From the NCBI GenBank assembly GCA_016000195.1, contig JAECRO010000008.1, positions 19,824-83,823 on the forward strand: a stretch of 64,000 nucleotides of DNA, in the 5' to 3' direction. Below, one piece after another: positions 60,172-64,000 of this stretch. Position 1 is the stretch's first letter. Every line of letters starts with the position of its first letter. The notes below the pieces were generated by a model. It was not told the origin of the DNA. It was given only the letters and a program-made list of their open reading frames with translations, and made no database searches. Position numbers and translations under genes: made by a program. This DNA comes from Burkholderiales bacterium. Lineage in GTDB: Bacteria > Pseudomonadota > Gammaproteobacteria > Burkholderiales > Burkholderiaceae_C.

Positions 60172-62478
60172 TCAAATCGCAATCGGGTCCACATCAATCG
60201 CCCAGCGCACCAGACTTTTGAATTCCGCCTGCCGCCGGGTTTCAAACAGCAGCGGCTGCCAGGCGGCCAGAAAGCCCTGCAGCGCCTTGCGCGACGGGCT
60301 TTCCACCAGCATTTGCGCGCGCTCGATATTGGCCACGCGCTGGATCGTCATCGGCACCGCCGGGTAGGCCGTGACGTGGGCATGGCCGGGCAGTTGCTGC
60401 GTCCGGGCGGCCTGGGCGGCGGCGCTCAAAAAGCCTTGCGCGACTTCCTGGGTCTTGGCGTCGGCCCGTATCAAGGCGGAAAAGCCGAACGGCGACAGGC
60501 CGGCCGCCTGCCGCTCGGCCAGTTGCTCTGCGGCAAAGGCCGGGTAGTCGTGCCGCTTCAGCGCCTCGAACAGCGGATGCCCGGGGTGAAAGGTCTGCAC
60601 CCACATTTCGCTGGCGGCGCTGTGCCGGGCATCGCGTCCGGCGCGTCCTGCCGCCTGCATCAACAGGCTGAACAAGCGCTCGGGCGCGCGGAAGTCGCTT
60701 GAAAACAGCGCGCCGTCGGGGTTGACGGCCGCGACCAGCGTGATGTGCCGGAAGTCGTGGCCCTTGGCGATCATCTGCGTGCCGACCAGCACATCGACCT
60801 CGCCGGCATGCACGCTGGCCAGCTGCGATTCGAGCGAACCCTTGAGCCGCGTGCTGTCGGCGTCGATGCGGGCAATGCGCACCGGGCTGCCGTCGGGCCG
60901 GGTCACGCCGGCCAATAGTTCGGCCAGGTGTTCTTCGAGCCGCTCGGTGCCGCGCCCGACCGGGGCGATGTCGATGTTGCCGCACTTGGGGCAGGCGCGC
61001 GGCACGCGTTCGGTGAAGCCGCAGTGGTGGCAGCGCAGCGTGCGGTCGATCTTGTGGAAGACGCGGTAGGCGCTGCAGTGCGGGCAGTCGCTTTTCCAGT
61101 CGCAATCCAGGCAGGCCAGCACCGGCGCATAGCCGCGCCGGTTCAAAAAAATCATCGACTGCTCGCCCCGCGCCACCCGCTCGGCAATGGCCGCCAGCAG
61201 CGGCGGGGCGATGACGCAGTGCCGGGGCTGGTGGTTCATGTCCACCCGGCGCACCGTGGGCAACCCTGTCGCCCCCACGCTGTTCACAACGCGCAATGCG
61301 CTGCCCCCCGAGGGGGCTGAACTTGCTTGGGGCGGCCCGGCGCTGCGTTCGCTGGCGCCCTTGCCTGATGTACTGCTGGCGCCGATACGGTCGTCCATGT
61401 TCAGCCGCTGGTAGCGGCCGGTGAGGGTGGCCTGCCAGCTTTCCAGCGAGGGCGTGGCCGAGCCCAGCAGCACGCGGCAAATTTTGACCCCCACGCTCTT
61501 CGTTTCGCGTAAGCCGCTGCCCCCCGAGGGGGCTAATTTTCCTAGGGGCGGCCCGTCGGAAAATTCTGCTTTTTGGGGGGTATCGCCTGACCTGCTCTCC
61601 AGCCGGGCGCGGTACACCGCCAGGTCGCGCGCCGAGTAGCGCGCGCCTTCCTGCTGCTTGTAGCTGGGGTCATGCTCTTCATCAACCACCAGCAGGCGCA
61701 AATTGGGCATGGATGCGAACACCGCCATGCGCGTTCCCAGCACCAGCCGGGCCTGGCCCGAATGCGCGGCGAGCCAGCTTTTGAGCCGCTGGGCGGGCGT
61801 GAGGCCGCTGTGCATCGGCACGACGCGTTCGCGGCCCAGGTGGGCAAAGCGCGCTTCAAACCTGGCCTGCAGCTGCGGCGTGAGGTTGATCTCGGGCACC
61901 ATCACCAGCACCTGCGCCTCGGGGTCTTGCGCCAGCACTTTGGCGGCGGCGCGCAGGTAGACCTCGGTCTTGCCGCTGCCGGTGGCGCCGAACAGCAGCG
62001 CGGGCCGCTGTTTGGCGCTGGTTTCTGCATCAAATGCGGCTATTACGCACGCCTGCTGTGCGCTGAGTGCTATTAAATCAGTAGTATCCGGCGCGTGGCT
62101 GGTGTCCGCGACCGGCCGCTTGAGCCGGCGCGCCAGCTGCAGCGTGGTGAGGTCGCGCAACTGCGGCGGCAGGGCGGCCAGCGCCACTTCGCCCAGCGAG
62201 CGCTGGTAATAGCCGGCGGTAAAGGCCACCAGCCGGCGCCAGGTCGAGGACAGCGGCGCCAGCCCGTCCAGCACGCTGGCCACGTCGCGAATGGCGGTTT
62301 CCGGCATTTCGCCGCTGTCCTGCAACAGCTCCCACACCACGCCCAGCACCTCGCGGCTGCCGAAGGGAACGCGCACCAGCGTGCCGGGGCTGAGCGGCAA
62401 GGCGCTGCGGTAGGTCAGCGGGCCGGCGATGGCGCTGTGCGCCGGCGTGGCCACCACGATCTGCAAGCAGTGGCTCAT
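60172..62478 (-). CDS. priA: primosomal protein N' (replication restart helicase)
   Basis: The 768-residue helicase restarts collapsed replication forks. It has the N-terminal 3'-DNA-binding domain, Walker A LLFGATGSGKTEVYLRAAAK, the DEEH box LLVVDEEHDPSYKQQEGARY, LLGSATPS, the zinc-binding Cys clusters CLDCDWKSDCPHC and CHHCGFTERVPRACPKCG, and helicase motifs VLVGTQMIAKGHDF and MQAAGRAGR. Three extra segments match repeats: residues about 132-152 (family A), 307-330 and 379-403 (family B; cores APSGGSGL and APSGGSAL). All lie between motifs, so activity may persist. The ATG at 62478 starts MSHCLQIVVATP, the usual N-terminus. Confidence 0.95.
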   Translation of the reverse strand: MSHCLQIVVATPAHSAIAGPLTYRSALPLSPGTLVRVPFGSREVLGVVWELLQDSGEMPETAIRDVASVLDGLAPLSSTWRRLVAFTAGYYQRSLGEVALAALPPQLRDLTTLQLARRLKRPVADTSHAPDTTDLIALSAQQACVIAAFDAETSAKQRPALLFGATGSGKTEVYLRAAAKVLAQDPEAQVLVMVPEINLTPQLQARFEARFAHLGRERVVPMHSGLTPAQRLKSWLAAHSGQARLVLGTRMAVFASMPNLRLLVVDEEHDPSYKQQEGARYSARDLAVYRARLESRSGDTPQKAEFSDGPPLGKLAPSGGSGLRETKSVGVKICRVLLGSATPSLESWQATLTGRYQRLNMDDRIGASSTSGKGASERSAGPPQASSAPSGGSALRVVNSVGATGLPTVRRVDMNHQPRHCVIAPPLLAAIAERVARGEQSMIFLNRRGYAPVLACLDCDWKSDCPHCSAYRVFHKIDRTLRCHHCGFTERVPRACPKCGNIDIAPVGRGTERLEEHLAELLAGVTRPDGSPVRIARIDADSTRLKGSLESQLASVHAGEVDVLVGTQMIAKGHDFRHITLVAAVNPDGALFSSDFRAPERLFSLLMQAAGRAGRDARHSAASEMWVQTFHPGHPLFEALKRHDYPAFAAEQLAERQAAGLSPFGFSALIRADAKTQEVAQGFLSAAAQAARTQQLPGHAHVTAYPAVPMTIQRVANIERAQMLVESPSRKALQGFLAAWQPLLFETRRQAEFKSLVRWAIDVDPIAI
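61270..61345 (-). repeat. family-B dispersed repeat, copy B5, inside priA
   Basis: GCCCCCACGCTGTTCACAAC, then TGCGCTGCCCCCCGAGGGGG, then CTTGCTTGGGGCGGCCCGGC. A full-length copy of the family, read in frame on the minus strand. Confidence 0.85.
61487..61559 (-). repeat. family-B dispersed repeat, copy B6, inside priA
   Basis: ACCCCCACGCTCTTCGTTTC, then CCGCTGCCCCCCGAGGGGGC, then TTCCTAGGGGCGGCCCGTCG. Same orientation as B5, 217 bp away, also read in frame. Confidence 0.85.
62023..62085 (-). repeat. family-A dispersed repeat, copy A9, inside priA
   Basis: TTCTGCATCAAATGCGGC, TACGCACGCCTGCTGTGCGC and GCTATTAAATCAGTAG: 63 bases, in frame, just before the Walker A motif of the helicase. Confidence 0.65.
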
Positions 62479-62587
62479 GGGCACTGCCAAAAGGGGCGCA
62501 AATTCCTGAAAGCACATCCGGGCCGGTCGCTAAGTCCTTGATTCTTCACTGTTTTGGAGTTGTCCAGATTTTCTGTGGATAACTTTG

Positions 62588-62639
62588 TTGATAGCTTGTT
62601 GCAAGAGGCCGCAGAGCCTTGTAAATCAAGGCTTTGCTT
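62588..62639. repeat. degenerate family-A repeat, copy A10
   Basis: TTGATAGCTTGTTGCAAGAG and, after a short gap, AAGGCTTTGCTT match the two ends of family A. Its inner AGCCTTG-TAAAT-CAAGGCT (62615-62633) is a perfect 7-bp hairpin. Confidence 0.45.
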
Positions 62640-62675
62640 CAACTGCCCAGGAAAAAGGCAATTTAAAGTTTCCTT

Positions 62676-62741
62676 ATGAATCAACGACTTGCGTTTGCTA
62701 TGGGTTTGATAGTGGGATGCCCCGCCCTGGCTCAACCTTGA
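62676..62741 (+). CDS. possible 21-residue peptide or truncated signal peptide
   Basis: ATG at 62676 opens MNQRLAFAMGLIVGCPALAQ plus Pro and then stops at 62739-62741. The product looks like a secretion signal with an ALAQ cleavage site and no mature part. Its stop codon runs straight into a terminator-like hairpin. No good ribosome site is seen. It may be the leftover of a lost exported protein, a leader peptide, or chance. Confidence 0.2.
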   Translation: MNQRLAFAMGLIVGCPALAQP

Positions 62742-62761
62742 AAAGCTGTACCACAGCTTTT
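62741..62761. terminator. bidirectional hairpin downstream of hemE
   Basis: AAAAGCTGT (62741-62749), ACC, ACAGCTTTT (62753-62761): a perfect 9-bp inverted repeat with A and T runs on both sides, usable in both directions. On the minus strand it would end hemE transcription about 105 bases after its stop. Confidence 0.6.
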
Positions 62762-62806
62762 GTGTATAAGTCTGCAGGTCGAGGCAATTTTTTGTGCAGG
62801 TCATGG

Positions 62807-62844
62807 CTGAAACAGGCTTTGATTCTGCCTGTTTCAGGCTTTTT
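62807..62844 (+). terminator. strong hairpin with T-run, rightward
   Basis: CTGAAACAGGC (62807-62817) pairs perfectly with GCCTGTTTCAG (62827-62837), followed by GCTTTTT. The T-run is on the plus strand, so it would stop rightward transcripts, although no recognised rightward gene ends here; it may protect hemE from opposing transcription. Confidence 0.6.
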
Positions 62845-62865
62845 GACGCTGCTGCGCCCTGGTTT

Positions 62866-63975
62866 TCAGCCCTGCTGTTTTCGCAGGCTGCGCGAGTGCG
62901 CATGCACGGCGCGCACCAGCGCCTCGACGCTTTCGGGCGGCGTGTGCTGGTTGATGCCGTGGCCCAGGTTGAAAATCTGGGTGGGTCCGCTCCGGGTCAG
63001 GTCGGTGTGCGGCGCGCCGAAGCTGTCGAGCACGGCCGCCACTTCGGTTTCAATCTGCGCCGGGCTGGCAAACAGCACGTTGGGGTCGAGGTTGCCCTGC
63101 AGCGCCTTGGCGTTCGGGCCGTTTTCGCCGACCAGCGCGCGCGCCTGCGCCAGGTTCACGGTCCAGTCCAGGCCGAGCACTTCACAGTCGAGCTGCTTCA
63201 TGGCCTCCAGCCACTGGCCGCCGCCCTTGGTGAACACCAGGCGCGGAATCTTCACGCCCTTGTGCTCGCGCTTGAGCTGGGCCAAAACGCGCGCGGTATA
63301 GGCCAGGCTGAAGGTTTTGAAAGCCGCATCGGCCAGCACGCCGCCCCAGCTGTCGAAGATCATCACGGCCTGCGCGCCGGCTTCAATCTGCGCGTTCAGG
63401 TAGAGCGCCACGGCGTCGGCGTTGATGGCCAGCATCTTGTGCATCAGGTCCGGGCGCTGATACAGCATGGTCTTGACGAGGCGGTAGTCGTCCGAACCGG
63501 CGCCCTCGACCATGTAGCAGGCCAGCGTCCAGGGGCTGCCCGAAAAGCCGATCAGCGGCACCCGGCCATTGAGCGCCTTGCGGATCGACGTGACGGCGTC
63601 GAACACGTAGCGCAGCTTGTTCATGTCGGGCACTTCGAGCTTTGCCACGGCGGCCTCATCGCGAACCGGGGTGGCAAAACGCGGACCTTCGCCCAGCTGG
63701 AACGACAGGCCCAGGCCCATGGCGTCGGGCACCGTCAGGATGTCGCTGAACAGGATGGCGGCATCGAGCGGAAAGCGCTCCAGCGGCTGCAGCGTGACTT
63801 GGGTCGCGTAGTCGGTGTTGGTCGCCAGCCCCATGAAGCTGCCGGCCTGCGCCCGCGTCGCCTTGTACTCGGGCAAATAGCGGCCCGCCTGGCGCATCAG
63901 CCAGACAGGGGTGTAGTCGGTCGCCTGACGCAGGCAGGCGCGCAGAAAGGTATCGTTTTGGAGAGGTGCAAACAT
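62866..63975 (-). CDS. hemE: uroporphyrinogen decarboxylase
   Basis: The 369-residue enzyme removes four carboxyl groups from uroporphyrinogen III to make coproporphyrinogen III in heme synthesis. It starts with [36 protein letters not shown], the family signature, and shows [19 protein letters not shown] with the catalytic Asp, [16 protein letters not shown] and [20 protein letters not shown]. The full gene lies inside the window, starting 25 bp from the edge. Confidence 0.97.
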   Translation of the reverse strand: MFAPLQNDTFLRACLRQATDYTPVWLMRQAGRYLPEYKATRAQAGSFMGLATNTDYATQVTLQPLERFPLDAAILFSDILTVPDAMGLGLSFQLGEGPRFATPVRDEAAVAKLEVPDMNKLRYVFDAVTSIRKALNGRVPLIGFSGSPWTLACYMVEGAGSDDYRLVKTMLYQRPDLMHKMLAINADAVALYLNAQIEAGAQAVMIFDSWGGVLADAAFKTFSLAYTARVLAQLKREHKGVKIPRLVFTKGGGQWLEAMKQLDCEVLGLDWTVNLAQARALVGENGPNAKALQGNLDPNVLFASPAQIETEVAAVLDSFGAPHTDLTRSGPTQIFNLGHGINQHTPPESVEALVRAVHAHSRSLRKQQG

Positions 63976-64000
63976 GGGGAGATTGTCTCAGGTGTGGTGG

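Larger units (their letters stand above)
62479..62865. other. 387-bp spacer between priA and hemE start/stop regions
   Basis: Holds two DnaA-box-like nonamers in the same orientation (TGTGGATAA at 62574-62582, TGTGTATAA at 62761-62769), a degenerate family-A repeat (62588-62639), three hairpins and a tiny open frame at 62676-62741. It is the priA promoter region and the end of hemE. Composition is more AT-rich than the flanking genes. Confidence 0.5.

Noticed and set aside
62574..62769. Chromosome replication origin
   Set aside because: Only two DnaA-like boxes, no AT-rich unwinding element and no dnaA, dnaN or parAB nearby.
1..64000. CRISPR array, tRNA or rRNA genes, prophage
   Set aside because: No regularly spaced repeats, cloverleaf-like sequences, rRNA motifs or phage structural genes were recognised by eye.

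Overview
The window is a GC-rich chromosomal segment of a betaproteobacterium, most likely a member of the Comamonadaceae close to Polaromonas or Rhodoferax. Three things point there: the conserved blocks def-fmt-azlCD, lysM-dprA-smg, yajC-secD-secF and pgk-pyk-fba-purC-purE-purK-sua5; the style of the encoded proteins; and two families of short dispersed repeats that I associate with this family. The assignment is inference from sequence style, not from a search. No rRNA, tRNA or CRISPR array was seen.

Layout. 1-5.6 kb: the end of a glutathione S-transferase gene, a 0.8 kb non-coding or decayed stretch (structured inverted repeat, glutathione peroxidase remnant), a ferritin-like diiron protein, rfaE2 and glnE. 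5.7-15.2 kb: a YhdP-type AsmA-like protein, a nitrilase-family amidase, a composite pseudogene (sensor kinase / TnpB / LuxR-type regulator scraps), mltA, a small MliC-like lipoprotein and a PhoX-like protein. 15.4-23.1 kb: an Lrp regulator divergent from a fused indolepyruvate ferredoxin oxidoreductase, then yajC-secD-secF. 23-31.6 kb: a DUF1631 protein, the leftward lysM-dprA-smg group, and the divergent def-fmt-azlC-azlD group. 31.9-44.7 kb: the glycolysis and purine block (pgk, pyk, fba, purC, purE, purK, sua5, slyX), interrupted by a PAP2 phosphatase with a PmrAB/QseBC-like two-component system, a RelE/ParE-type toxin-antitoxin pair and a thioredoxin-TPR protein. 44.8-50.2 kb: a ribbon-helix-helix regulator with a polyhydroxybutyrate-depolymerase-like esterase, an orphan ParB-like protein, an iron permease with a cupredoxin under a Fur-like operator, an alcohol dehydrogenase and a DUF3297 protein.

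50.5-60.1 kb is the accessory part: a rightward run of tightly packed, partly AT-rich genes for surface glycan synthesis or modification. They are two GT2 glycosyltransferases, an FAD oxidoreductase, a frameshifted acyltransferase, a sugar-nucleotide-type reductase/epimerase, a TIM-barrel isomerase, a small EamA/SMR-type transporter and a very large membrane protein with GT-C-like features. Together they look like a lipid-linked sugar pathway: make the sugar, load it on a polyprenyl carrier, flip it, transfer it in the periplasm, acylate it. The large membrane protein carries a recent 303-bp in-frame tandem duplication. Its C-terminal part also holds a module that recurs at the end of the acyltransferase. 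priA and hemE close the window.

The most striking cross-cutting observation is that both dispersed repeat families occur as in-frame insertions inside conserved housekeeping genes (family A in dprA, fmt, the thioredoxin-TPR gene, purK and priA; family B in glnE and twice in priA) as well as between genes.
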